A program made the translations under genes and the position numbers. A stretch of DNA of 38,313 bases, taken from NCBI GenBank assembly GCA_021325255.1, contig JAJPHP010000074.1, forward strand, positions 1 through 38,313, read 5' to 3'. The notes below the pieces were generated by a model. The model had not been told where the DNA came from. It did no database searches and saw only the letters and a list, made by a program, of their open reading frames with translations. The stretch is from Nitrososphaerota archaeon (GTDB lineage Archaea > Thermoproteota > Nitrososphaeria > Nitrososphaerales > CADDZS01). Shown here one piece after another: positions 7,151-15,018 of the stretch (position 1 is its first letter; each line of letters begins with the position of its first letter).

Positions 7151-8071
7151 TTATGGTATTATGAGGTGCTCTCCCGCGTATATCAGATAGGGCGATGATA
7201 TTCCGTTTGCCTGAGCAATTGATTGCCAGCTGACGCCGTAGCGGCTACCTATTGCCCATAGAGTGTCTCCAGACTGAACCGTGTAGGTCGATGACGAGGA
7301 TGACGATGCTCCGATGTGTAGATGCTCTCCGACGTATATCAGATATGGGTAGGAAATGCCGTTTGCTTGAGCAATTGATTGCCAGCTGACGCCGTAGCGG
7401 CTACCTATTGAGTAAAGGGTGTCTCCTGTTTGCACTGTGTATGTTCCTGGTGACGACGATGACTGTGGCGGTGACAGCGAGGGTGAAGGGGATGGACTTC
7501 CGCTTGATCCGTAGAGCGCTGAGTGCTCGTTTCTGAACTGCTGTGCATAGTTGTCTACTGCGCTAGAGTAAGCCCAGTTCCTCTGACCCGCTGCTACTGA
7601 TCCTGCACCGATATTGTAAGCTTGCAGGGCAAGGTTCATGTCTCCGAATTGTCGGAACAGCCTCCCATCTGCGCCTGTGCCCATCTGGATGTTCGTGGCC
7701 GCATTGAACAGGCTGCTCGCACTGACGCCCGCGCAGTATGGATTAACCTGCATTAGCCCGACGTCGTGAGTCCAGCCGCACGCTGAATTGATGACCGTGC
7801 TTTGCGCATACTGGTTGAATCCGCTTTCAAGCATTATTTGTCCCTTGATGACGAATGGATCCACTCCGTTGGCTTGAGCCTGCGCAACGATGATCGAATC
7901 GAACTGGTCGTACTGCCAGTTTCCGACTGCGATGGGATCTGAGGACGCAGCTGCCGAAGCACGCGCCGCACCATGCCAAAGGCCCGACACGACGAGCGAT
8001 GTGCATAGCACTGCGAGGACCGCGGTCAAGACTACTAGAGTCGTGATTTTGGTTGTTGTATGTAGTTTCAA
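7151..8071 (-). CDS. Secreted lytic transglycosylase with two LysM domains
   Basis: An exported enzyme predicted to cleave the glycan strand of peptidoglycan. Residues 10-40 form a signal peptide or anchor. An SLT-type transglycosylase domain spans about 54-190, with E82 in MLESGFNQ as candidate catalytic acid, GLMQVNP at 105-111 and the AYNIG motif at 151-155. A Ser/Pro linker (189-209) leads to two LysM domains (211-254 and 263-306), a fold that binds GlcNAc polymers. The start is TTG at 8071, with GAGGT four bases upstream at 8076-8080 and a TATA box at 8104-8113, both archaeal in style. Archaea of this kind are not expected to make peptidoglycan, so I infer bacterial origin and use against bacterial walls, as prey or competitors. 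It is divergent from glmS. Confidence 0.93.
   Translation of the reverse strand: MKLHTTTKITTLVVLTAVLAVLCTSLVVSGLWHGAARASAAASSDPIAVGNWQYDQFDSIIVAQAQANGVDPFVIKGQIMLESGFNQYAQSTVINSACGWTHDVGLMQVNPYCAGVSASSLFNAATNIQMGTGADGRLFRQFGDMNLALQAYNIGAGSVAAGQRNWAYSSAVDNYAQQFRNEHSALYGSSGSPSPSPSLSPPQSSSSPGTYTVQTGDTLYSIGSRYGVSWQSIAQANGISYPYLIYVGEHLHIGASSSSSSTYTVQSGDTLWAIGSRYGVSWQSIAQANGISSPYLIYAGEHLIIP
7212..7254 (-). repeat. LysM coding repeat, downstream copy
   Basis: These 43 bases are identical to 7368-7410, offset by 156 bases (52 codons). They encode the core IGSRYGVSWQSIAQA of the second LysM domain, with the synonymous sites also identical. Confidence 0.9.
7368..7410 (-). repeat. LysM coding repeat, upstream copy
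   Basis: The identical partner of 7212-7254, encoding the core of the first LysM domain. Identity at silent positions points to recent duplication or gene conversion. Confidence 0.9.
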
Positions 8072-8103
8072 AGTGACCTCGAGATTCGACTTTCTAGATT
8101 TTT

Positions 8104-8113
8104 GTTATTAATC
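8104..8113 (-). promoter_or_regulatory. TATA box of the LysM transglycosylase gene
   Basis: On the minus strand this reads GATTAATAAC, centred about 37 bases before the TTG at 8071. The predicted transcription start near 8082 leaves a leader of about 11 bases that includes GAGGT. Confidence 0.45.
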
Positions 8114-8132
8114 GCTTGTCGGTGAGGATTAC

Positions 8133-8149
8133 TCTAGTGCAACACTAGA
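8133..8149. promoter_or_regulatory. Operator-like inverted repeat upstream of the LysM gene
   Basis: TCTAGTG and CACTAGA form a perfect 7-bp inverted repeat around CAA. It sits 20-45 bases upstream of the TATA box, where archaeal activators often bind. The role is inferred from position only. Confidence 0.3.
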
Positions 8150-8385
8150 TCCCGCTAAGGCCATGCAGTTGCAAGGCCAATGCAGGGCTATTCGCGCTTT
8201 GATTCACGCTGAAAATTCCTCATAGATTTAGGTGAGATGCAGTCAAGCATTCACCAATGTATCGCCAGCCGCTATGGGCACCGAGATTACAAGCGATAAT
8301 CGCTATGCACGAGACTAGAAAGTTGCAAAAATTGGATGACAGAGTGAAAACGGAAGCTAACAGATGGTCAGATCGATTTGAACAA

Positions 8386-8396
8386 TTATTTATATG
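8386..8396 (+). promoter_or_regulatory. TATA box of glmS
   Basis: TTATTTATATG is centred about 35 bases before the ATG at 8427, giving a leader of about 9 bases. The upstream in-frame ATG at 8394 lies inside this box and so cannot be the start. Confidence 0.6.
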
Positions 8397-8426
8397 AACA
8401 GACTACCTATGACAAATGTTTCTAGC

Positions 8427-10244
8427 ATGTGCGGCATTATCGCCTACACTGGGATCGAGCCCGCAGCTCCAATCCTCTACGAGGGTCTGAAGCGACTAGA
8501 GTACCGCGGGTACGACTCGGCGGGGATTGTGACCATCAACCCAGAAAATCAGTTGTTTGAGCTTAAGAAGGATGCTGGCAGGGTTCAAGACATCCACCAA
8601 AAACACAATCTGCTCGACTTAAAGGGGACCATAGGGATAGCTCACACGCGATGGGCGACGCATGGAGGGGTCACGCATAACAATGCACACCCTCACATCT
8701 CGAACAATGGGAAGATCGCCGTAATCCACAACGGGATAATTGAAAATTACAAAGAACTCAGGTCCGATCTGATTTCAAAAGGATTCACTTTTTCGAGTGA
8801 GACCGATACGGAAGTTGTGCCTAACCTGATCGAGTACTGGATGAGGGTAAAGGGGATTGGGTTCATCGAAGCCGTGATGAAGGCCCTTCGAGCCGTGGAA
8901 GGAAATTTTGCGCTCGTGATTCTCGACAAGGACTCAAAGACAATCGTTGGAGCCAAGAATGGTTCTCCCCTCGTTCTTGGAGTGGGTTCAAACGCTCACT
9001 CAAAGAAAGAGCTGTTCCTTGCCAGCGACATCCCTGCCTTCCTTGACAGGACGAAAGAAGTCGTCTATCTCTATGACGGAGACATGGTGATTCTCAACGT
9101 TCTAAAAGACGGAATGAGGAGCTATGAAATTGTAGACTATCGCGAGGGCCGAGGCAAGAGTGTCATGCGACCGGTTCAGAGTGTGTCATGGGACATTGAA
9201 CACGCGGCAAAGGGCGAGTTCGATCACTTTATGCTCAAAGAAATTTCTGAGCAGGTCGAGACCATCCAGCGCGCGGCCTCGCAGGATCGTGAAGTCATCG
9301 AGGACATCACGGACAGAATAAGAAAGGCCCGCGGAGTCTTTCTCATAGGGTGTGGATCGTCTTTTCACGCTTGCCTGTCAGCAAGTTATCTTTTCTCCAA
9401 ACTCGCGGCATTTCACATCAACGCCGTTCTGGCGAGCGAGTTCTCCGCGTATGAAGACTTCTTGAAGAAAGACACTCTGGTCATAGCTGTTTCTCAGAGC
9501 GGAGAAACAATAGACGTCCTGGATGCGATAAAGACCGCAAAGGAAAAAGGGTGCCAGGTGGTTTCTATCGTAAACGTAATGGGTTCTTCCGCCACGCAGT
9601 TTGCGGACAAGTCCCTATTTCTCAACGCTGGCCCAGAGGTCTCTGTCCTCTCGACGAAGACGTATACTGCGCAGTTGGCGGTCCTCTTTCTGTTGGCTTA
9701 CGCACTAGCAGACAAGTATGACGAAGGAGTAAAGAAACTGAAGTACCTTTGGAACATTGTATACAATCTTACCGCGGCGACCACGAGGAACAGAATAAGG
9801 CAGCTCTCCGACAAACTTGCCTCACACGAGCACATCTTCGTCCTCGGGAGGGGTTCGCTTTACGCTACAGCACTCGAGGCGGCACTGAAGATCAAAGAAG
9901 TCTCCTACATACACGCGGAGGCCTTTGCCGGAGGGGAGCTAAAACACGGCTCCATTTCTTTGATTGGAAAGGGGACACCGTGCGTCGTATTTGTCTCAAA
10001 GGACAGCGAGAAGAAGATTCTTTCGAACGCGATGGAGGTAAAGAGCCGAGGTGGCTACCTTGTGGGAATTGGACCGAGTCCTATTGACCTCTTCGACTTT
10101 TTCATCAAGGTGCCTGAAACGGAGGAGCTCAATCCAATTTGCCAGATTATCCCCATTCAGATCATCGCCTACCAGTTGGCGGTCATCCTCGGGCACGATC
10201 CTGACAGGCCGAGGAACTTGGCAAAGAGCGTCACGGTGCGCTGA
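8427..10244 (+). CDS. glmS: Glutamine-fructose-6-phosphate aminotransferase (isomerizing)
   Basis: Makes glucosamine-6-phosphate from fructose-6-phosphate and glutamine, the entry to UDP-GlcNAc used for surface glycans and N-glycosylation. The protein begins MCGIIAYTG, so removal of Met exposes the nucleophilic Cys of the class II glutamine amidotransferase domain. TRWATHG, HNGIIENY, and SETDTEV follow in that domain. Two SIS sugar-isomerase domains come next (from about residues 290 and 460), with GCGSSFHA, SQSGETIDVL, STKTYTAQ and ALKIKEVSY, and the tail ends in DRPRNLAKSVTV. The length of 605 residues is typical. The start is fixed by the Cys2 requirement and by the TATA box overlapping the earlier ATG. 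It converges on the YbjQ-like gene 11 bases away. Confidence 0.98.
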   Translation: MCGIIAYTGIEPAAPILYEGLKRLEYRGYDSAGIVTINPENQLFELKKDAGRVQDIHQKHNLLDLKGTIGIAHTRWATHGGVTHNNAHPHISNNGKIAVIHNGIIENYKELRSDLISKGFTFSSETDTEVVPNLIEYWMRVKGIGFIEAVMKALRAVEGNFALVILDKDSKTIVGAKNGSPLVLGVGSNAHSKKELFLASDIPAFLDRTKEVVYLYDGDMVILNVLKDGMRSYEIVDYREGRGKSVMRPVQSVSWDIEHAAKGEFDHFMLKEISEQVETIQRAASQDREVIEDITDRIRKARGVFLIGCGSSFHACLSASYLFSKLAAFHINAVLASEFSAYEDFLKKDTLVIAVSQSGETIDVLDAIKTAKEKGCQVVSIVNVMGSSATQFADKSLFLNAGPEVSVLSTKTYTAQLAVLFLLAYALADKYDEGVKKLKYLWNIVYNLTAATTRNRIRQLSDKLASHEHIFVLGRGSLYATALEAALKIKEVSYIHAEAFAGGELKHGSISLIGKGTPCVVFVSKDSEKKILSNAMEVKSRGGYLVGIGPSPIDLFDFFIKVPETEELNPICQIIPIQIIAYQLAVILGHDPDRPRNLAKSVTVR

Positions 10245-10255
10245 AAGCGCACGTC

Positions 10256-10732
10256 CTAACTCAGCTTCACGAGTTGCTGTACTGTAGTAGCCTCGGCGAC
10301 GGGTGAAATCACAACACCTGTGCCAAACGCTATTATTTCGTCCATCGTGTTGCCGATCTCGGTGGAGTCAAACATTACACTGACAACCGCATTGGCTCCC
10401 ATTGCAGCGGCCTGCTGCGAAAGTCTGTCAAGAGCCTGCTGCCTTGCCTGTTGTGCCATCTCCGTGTACTCTACAATCTCGCCTCCGGCAAGGGTTCTGA
10501 GACCAGCTATGATGTTTCCGCCTAGGCCCCTCGACCTGACCGTTATCCCGTACACTAGTCCCAGGACTTTGTCTATTCTGTATCCGGGCGCATAGTTTGA
10601 AGTAAGGAGCATAGGTTGGTTTGCGCTTGAAGCGGAAGGCTGTGCGCTTCCGACCTGCCTTAGTTGTGCCCTGCAGTATGGGCAAAAGGCTGCGTCATTG
10701 TTGATTGCTTTGCCGCACTTTGGACAGAACAT
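10256..10732 (-). CDS. Zinc-ribbon protein with a YbjQ/UPF0145 domain
   Basis: The N-terminus carries a zinc ribbon, CPKC then CPYC 11 residues later, as in small zinc-ribbon regulatory domains. After a Ser/Ala/Gln linker comes a YbjQ-like domain of about 105 residues (TSNYAPGYRIDKVLGLVYG, then RSRGLGGNI, then MGANAVVSVMFD and FGTGVVISP), a family that forms homopentamers and is annotated as heavy-metal binding on limited evidence. The frame is open to 10792, but the ATG at 10732 directly precedes the ribbon and lies a suitable distance from a TATA-like TTGATTAAAG near 10784-10793. The function is unknown. Confidence 0.88.
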   Translation of the reverse strand: MFCPKCGKAINNDAAFCPYCRAQLRQVGSAQPSASSANQPMLLTSNYAPGYRIDKVLGLVYGITVRSRGLGGNIIAGLRTLAGGEIVEYTEMAQQARQQALDRLSQQAAAMGANAVVSVMFDSTEIGNTMDEIIAFGTGVVISPVAEATTVQQLVKLS

Positions 10733-11026
10733 TTTGACCAGAATTACCTTTTTGTTTGGACACTTTCCTTCGCCAAAATCAGCTTTAATCAAGCTTCCTC
10801 AGATAGGTAATGAACTGCCTGTTTAATTCAGTGTCAGCGGGAGATGGAGGCTAGGACCCAAACAAGAATGTACTTGCGGTGCCACAGTGCAGGAAGGTTG
10901 AAACTCAGATAAAATACTCTTTGAAGGGAGCTCATCCCTTATGCCCCGAATAAGGTCGGAGCTCCTCTATCTTTACTTCGCTCTAGGAGGATAGAATTTC
11001 TTCTGTTACTTCAATTTCTCGCCGAG

Positions 11027-11533
11027 TCATTTCTGTGTGGCTGCTGCGGCCCGCTCGCCTTGGTACCTACCCGAATACTGCGAAGAGAATTCTGCGTCCG
11101 ACTTTATGATTATTAACTGCCCAACCCTCGCAAACCTCTCAATCCTGGCCGGTCTGTGGCAAACAAGCATGATCTTTGGCTGGCCGGAGTAACCGGGATC
11201 GAACAACGCGGTCCTCACATCGAGCCCATTCCGAAGCAGTGTAGATCTCGGAAGGAGTATCCCTATGGCATCTTTGGGAATAGTAGTTATCTCGTTGAGT
11301 TCAACAAAGTACGCTCCTTCGGTGAGCTCGAAGTACTTTCCCCCGAGTGGTACCGGAACAAGGTCAGAGTTCTCGCCTTTCGCAATACCGAGAGTATACC
11401 TGTCCTTGGAGTAGGCAAGTATTTTGTTGACAGTAACGTCGTATCCCGCTGGCTGGCTCTGCTTGCCAGAATCCGCGGGCACGATCTTTTCAATGAGGCG
11501 GGAGATTTCTTCTCCCGAAAGAATCTTTGGCAC
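11027..11533 (-). CDS. dUTPase / dCTP-deaminase-family protein, probably dUTPase
   Basis: This trimeric-fold enzyme would remove dUTP and supply dUMP, keeping uracil out of DNA. Family motifs are SQPAGYDVTV near residue 27, LLPRSTLLRNGLDV, ALFDPGYSGQP and a C-terminal YSGRYQGE segment that closes over the nucleotide. dCTP deaminases carry a catalytic Glu a few residues after the GYxG turn; here that region reads QPKIMLV with no acidic residue. The first motif keeps an Asp (FDPGY). I therefore favour dUTPase, as seen for archaeal members. The start is GTG at 11533; no in-frame ATG lies nearby. Confidence 0.85.
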   Translation of the reverse strand: MPKILSGEEISRLIEKIVPADSGKQSQPAGYDVTVNKILAYSKDRYTLGIAKGENSDLVPVPLGGKYFELTEGAYFVELNEITTIPKDAIGILLPRSTLLRNGLDVRTALFDPGYSGQPKIMLVCHRPARIERFARVGQLIIIKSDAEFSSQYSGRYQGERAAAATQK

Positions 11534-11752
11534 GTTTCTAATGCCCTAAAGTAACGGATATTTCACAATTTCTCCTTTTTTCCTTTCTGCCACCACTCCC
11601 AACTCGAAGAAACTGGCAGAGGGGGAGGAAGCACGGAAGAGAGTAGGATAGCAAAGTTAGAAATACTAAGTTAACGATAGGAGACTGAGGTAAAAAAGTG
11701 GAAAAATCAAATGAAACGAGAAGGAAAAATTGTGAGATCCACGCTATTGATT

Positions 11753-12133
11753 CTAGCGGGACCTTCCACCTCGCTCCGACATTACTCGATAGACTTCAGG
11801 AAGCGCGTAAGCATAGCCCACGTGGACGCAGTCCTTCCTCTCATCCAGCATGCAGATGAGATCTCTACCGTGAACCTGTACTTCGACTATGCGCCCGATC
11901 TTGTTGTCCTTTATCATAATTGAATTGTCCTGCAATCCGATCTTTTGCATAAACGGAGCATGGAGCGATAGGCTCTCGTCTGCTTCGATGGAGTCGATGA
12001 TAAGGTCATTGACGAACTTGGAGAAACTCTTGTTCTCGAGCTGACCGGTCTTCAACTTTTTATCGTAGCGCTGCTTCGCCTTGTCATGCGCTAACTGCGT
12101 TATTGTAATTACACTAAAGCCTTCTTTAGGCAA
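11753..12133 (-). CDS. Ribbon-helix-helix-like hypothetical protein
   Basis: The N-terminal 50 residues fit the ribbon-helix-helix plan: a strand (FSVITIT), a helix (LAHDKAKQRYDKKL), then SFSKFVNDLIIDSIE as the second helix. A C-terminal domain of about 65 residues (IMIKDNKIGRIVEVQVHGRDLICMLDE, then GYAYALPEVYRVM) is unfamiliar and contains mainly predicted strands. I infer a DNA-binding regulator with a sensing or assembly domain; its target is unknown. The start is TTG at 12133, with a TATA-like AAGATATATT at 12168-12177 on the minus strand. Two palindromes sharing TGTAAT half-sites lie at its promoter and first codons, suggesting autoregulation. Confidence 0.8.
   Translation of the reverse strand: MPKEGFSVITITQLAHDKAKQRYDKKLKTGQLENKSFSKFVNDLIIDSIEADESLSLHAPFMQKIGLQDNSIMIKDNKIGRIVEVQVHGRDLICMLDERKDCVHVGYAYALPEVYRVMSERGGRSR
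12104..12113. promoter_or_regulatory. Palindrome within the first codons of the ribbon-helix-helix-like gene
   Basis: TGTAATTACA is a perfect 10-bp palindrome downstream of the start codon, 50 bases centre to centre from a related palindrome at 12154-12163. Confidence 0.3.
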
Positions 12134-12153
12134 GTTTGTACTCGTCGATTACA

Positions 12154-12163
12154 GTAATATTAC
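12154..12163. promoter_or_regulatory. Operator-like palindrome between TATA box and predicted transcription start
   Basis: GTAATATTAC lies just downstream of the minus-strand TATA box, where a bound repressor would block initiation. On the minus strand it is flanked as TGTAATATTACT, sharing the TGTAAT half-site with 12104-12113. Confidence 0.35.
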
Positions 12164-12167
12164 AGCA

Positions 12168-12177
12168 AATATATCTT
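12168..12177 (-). promoter_or_regulatory. TATA box of the ribbon-helix-helix-like gene
   Basis: On the minus strand it reads AAGATATATT, about 40 bases before the TTG at 12133, implying a 10-15 base leader. Confidence 0.45.
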
Positions 12178-12211
12178 TTACTGAATCCATTGTGCACCAC
12201 CTCTTGTTCCG

Positions 12212-12220
12212 CTTATATAG
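12212..12220 (+). promoter_or_regulatory. TATA box probably serving the GDT1-like gene
   Basis: CTTATATAG is the best TATA match on the plus strand before the transporter. It predicts transcription from about 12242 and a leader of roughly 90 bases, long for this window. I see no known riboswitch in that leader. Confidence 0.4.
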
Positions 12221-12328
12221 AAACAAGATCGGACTGTCTTCCACGCCCAATTCTTCTCATTTTTCCTCTTTATGAGGAGAACAGACGTGAAGCCGCAGAG
12301 AAACATGGAGTACCGATAAAAATCCAAA

Positions 12329-12982
12329 TTGGTGCTGGCGACATATCCCTCCCTCCTTGCGGATTTTGCCACGATTGCAGGCACTATCTTCATCGCAGAA
12401 CTCACCGACAAGGACGCTCTTCTTCTACTCGCGCTCGCAACCAAGCTCAAACCCTGGATTGCCTTTGCATCTGGCGCGACAGCCTTCACCATAACCACGA
12501 CGATCATCGTGACTGTCGGATACGTGTTAGTTCAATTCGTCCCGGTCTGGGCAGTTAAGATTGCCGGTGGCGTTATCATGATTGGGTATGCAGCTTGGGG
12601 ATACTTTTCCGAAAGGGGGGAAGAGAGCAAGGCGGAAAACGAAGAGGATCAGATACTCAAACGCGCTTCAAAAACTCACACCGCATGGTCAGCCTTTGCT
12701 AGCGCGGTCGCGTTGCTCGCGGTACTCGACTTGGCCGGTGACGCCACAGAGGTTCTAACAATAGTTTACGTGGCTCACTTTGACAACGCGCTGCTAGTTT
12801 TCGTTGGATGCGTTTCAGCTCTCGTATGTGCCTCCGCGCTCGAGACGGTCCTTGGTAGCAAGTTGAAAAAGTTCCTCTCGGTTGAGAGACTCAGATACAT
12901 TTCGCTAGGAATCTTTCTGGTAATTGGGGCGTACATAATTGCCTCTACTTTATTACCGACCCTAATCCTCAGCGGATTGTAG
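12329..12982 (+). CDS. GDT1/UPF0016-family cation transporter
   Basis: A membrane protein of 217 residues with six predicted helices in two repeats. Members of this family (TMEM165, Gdt1, MneA) carry Mn2+ or Ca2+ across membranes, using one E-x-G-D-(K/R)-(S/T) motif per repeat. Here the first motif reads ELTDKD at 24-29, followed by the typical LLLLALATK, and the second reads DLAGDAT at 134-140. Both deviate from the consensus: Gly is replaced by Thr in the first, and one residue is inserted in the second. A charged loop (94-115) joins the halves. The start is TTG at 12329 or the adjacent GTG at 12332; an ATG at 12305 in the same frame is closed by a stop. The cation is not predictable. Confidence 0.82.
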   Translation: MVLATYPSLLADFATIAGTIFIAELTDKDALLLLALATKLKPWIAFASGATAFTITTTIIVTVGYVLVQFVPVWAVKIAGGVIMIGYAAWGYFSERGEESKAENEEDQILKRASKTHTAWSAFASAVALLAVLDLAGDATEVLTIVYVAHFDNALLVFVGCVSALVCASALETVLGSKLKKFLSVERLRYISLGIFLVIGAYIIASTLLPTLILSGL

Positions 12983-13020
12983 TAATCTAGTATTTTTCGG
13001 CCACTATTGCCGTGTTGCTT

Positions 13021-14697
13021 TCATGGTGCGGCCCATAGCACGTCATTTCCGTTGGTGTAATAAATCGAAGAACCATTTTGAAGCAATGTGACCCAGCCGT
13101 CAGGCAACTCGAACGCATATGGATCCAGAACGTATCCATTTATTTCCATTAGGGCGTAAGTCATCATGTAGTGCGGCGGGGCCTTTGAAATTCCCGAAAG
13201 ATACTCATATCCAATCTGCATACTCACGTTGAGACCATAGTAGTCCCTCAAGATGTATGTCTCGCGTGAATCGCCGCTCAAGCCTGCAATGCCCGATGGC
13301 CCTGCACTACGCCTCAACCACTCGCCACTTGAAAGGTCGGACTCATGGTACACCCAGTGCCCACCAAGGAGGTTTGATTGTTGGACCGACGCAGCGTAGG
13401 TCTGATACGCAGAGGCCGACGCGATTCCAATTACCAGAACTATAATGAAGGGTTTCAGTATCCTCAATGACGTGCTGAGGTTTCGTATCCAATACACCGC
13501 CGCGACAGAGGCAAAAAGCGCAGCTGGGGCGTAAAGGAAATCAAACAGCCTGTACACCAGATCCAAGCCCACAAAATTCCCACCAAAACCAGCAAACCCC
13601 TCAAACGCAAGCAGTGCGGCAAGCCAACCCGCCAAGAATGCGAACGACTCGCGGTTCCTTCCCTGCATTATCCTGTGACCGATGATTGCAAGAAAGCCCA
13701 CCAGGACATAGGGAAGTGCAAAGAAAATCAATTCTGGAGGAAGAGTTGGCTCAAGCGGAATGAGATTCACCCTGGTGCTGACAAGCAGTACAACCAGGAC
13801 AATTAGCATGACCGAGATCTCGGCGATAGGAGGTCTGGCCTTACTTCCCGCGGGCCCCAAGGTAAAGTAGATCGTGGGAAGAAGGAGCACGGTGAAGAAT
13901 GAGAGCATAACTAGAAAATTTTGAGCGCTTACAATACCTTCTAGTGCGCCCAGACCATTAGCTGCGTAAAGAATGTAGTAGAAGATCCCCATTATTGCTG
14001 TGATTAAAAAGAAAATAAATGTTCTCCCGACTGATCTGCCCCTTCTGTTTGCAAGAATCGCCTCAACTATGATGATAGCGCCAGCAGAACCAAGGAAGAC
14101 GAATGCCGTCGCATGGTGTGAAATCACCAATACAAGCGAGGAGATGGAGAAAAGCGAGATTGACGCGAGGTCCGTCTTTTTCAGGAGAAGAAGGTACAAA
14201 CACAGCATGTAGAATGGAGTTGCAAACCCTTCCTTCGTCACGGCGGCACTGAATATCGAATAGAATCCCGCCGTTGCAAACAGGGTGGTAGCTATCGAGG
14301 CAGCAAGAGTGCTCTGAGTGAGCTTCTCCGCCAAGAGAAAGAAAATCAGGAGTGTCATTGAGGCGGCGATGGGCATCACAAGTGGCATGATTTGTATCGG
14401 CGGCGCTCCCAGAATGAGTGAAGCAGCGGCTCCAAAAACAGAGTTCGCCGGCCAGTAGACATTGTAATTATCAAAAATGCCATTCCCTCCAAGTTGGGTG
14501 GGCGAGTTTGCGAGGAGGACCTCAGCATTCCTGATTGGTGACCAAGAATCAGTAGAGTAAGGGACATGATACAAAAGGTAAGGGTATATCCTGAGAAGCA
14601 CACCCACCGCCAAAGGAATTACCAGAAGGAGGGTCCGGTGCCTCAATTCCCAGGTGGTACGGCCGTCAGTTTCGCCTCCACCTTGTTCTGGTATCAT
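13021..14697 (-). CDS. Polytopic membrane protein, GT-C-like glycosyltransferase
   Basis: 558 residues with about 12-13 transmembrane helices and a C-terminal extracellular domain (about 445-558). After the first helix an outer loop reads YHVPYSTDSW, with an acidic residue where GT-C glycosyltransferases (STT3/AglB, mannosyltransferases) keep the catalytic Asp of the first loop. SHHATAFVF around 190-200 and the overall size also fit this superfamily. GT-C enzymes move sugars from lipid-phosphate donors onto lipids or proteins outside the membrane. The donor and acceptor here are unknown; surface-glycan or S-layer glycosylation is plausible next to several sequon-rich surface proteins. The start is ATG at 14697, with a TATA-like GTATAGTGC just upstream. 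Confidence 0.75.
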   Translation of the reverse strand: MIPEQGGGETDGRTTWELRHRTLLLVIPLAVGVLLRIYPYLLYHVPYSTDSWSPIRNAEVLLANSPTQLGGNGIFDNYNVYWPANSVFGAAASLILGAPPIQIMPLVMPIAASMTLLIFFLLAEKLTQSTLAASIATTLFATAGFYSIFSAAVTKEGFATPFYMLCLYLLLLKKTDLASISLFSISSLVLVISHHATAFVFLGSAGAIIIVEAILANRRGRSVGRTFIFFLITAIMGIFYYILYAANGLGALEGIVSAQNFLVMLSFFTVLLLPTIYFTLGPAGSKARPPIAEISVMLIVLVVLLVSTRVNLIPLEPTLPPELIFFALPYVLVGFLAIIGHRIMQGRNRESFAFLAGWLAALLAFEGFAGFGGNFVGLDLVYRLFDFLYAPAALFASVAAVYWIRNLSTSLRILKPFIIVLVIGIASASAYQTYAASVQQSNLLGGHWVYHESDLSSGEWLRRSAGPSGIAGLSGDSRETYILRDYYGLNVSMQIGYEYLSGISKAPPHYMMTYALMEINGYVLDPYAFELPDGWVTLLQNGSSIYYTNGNDVLWAAP

Positions 14698-15018
14698 ACC
14701 CCTTTTCTCCGCACTATACGGGGGACTTGCGACGGGTTATTAATGGAATCCACTAGCCTTCCGATTACTTGAGAATAGGACGAAAAGATGAACAACCGAA
14801 GTTTAACATCACAAGCAAAAAAAGGAAAAAGCGAATTGAAATTTTATTCAGGATCCCTCTTTATCTCAGGCAATACAAATTTCAGGGAGTGAGTGGAACG
14901 TAGGGCAACCATAATCTAGGTAACCTCGTCACGTCTTCAGAAAAAAAAGGCTCGAAGAGCTTTCTCATAGTTAGAGCACGTATATATAGAATCATTCGGC
15001 CCAAATCCTGACGGCTAG
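14698..15018. other. Divergent promoter region
   Basis: No gene was recognised in these 321 bases between the GT-C-like and LEA-repeat genes. It holds the TATA boxes of both. Confidence 0.5.
14981..14989 (+). promoter_or_regulatory. Strong TATA box of the LEA-repeat operon
   Basis: TATATATAG is centred about 34 bases before the TTG at 15019, predicting a leader of about 8 bases. It is among the best TATA matches in the window. Confidence 0.6.

Larger units (their letters stand above)
8072..8426. other. Divergent promoter region between the LysM transglycosylase gene and glmS
   Basis: No gene is seen in this 355-base spacer. It carries a minus-strand TATA box at 8104-8113, an inverted repeat at 8133-8149 and the glmS TATA box at 8386-8396. 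Confidence 0.6.

Noticed and set aside
8394..8426. Upstream ATG giving an 11-residue longer GlmS
   Set aside because: The ATG lies inside the TATA box, and GlmS needs Cys directly after the initiator Met.
12221..12328. Possible metal riboswitch (yybP-ykoY type) in the leader of the GDT1-like gene
   Set aside because: That class is bacterial, and I see none of its conserved loop sequences here.
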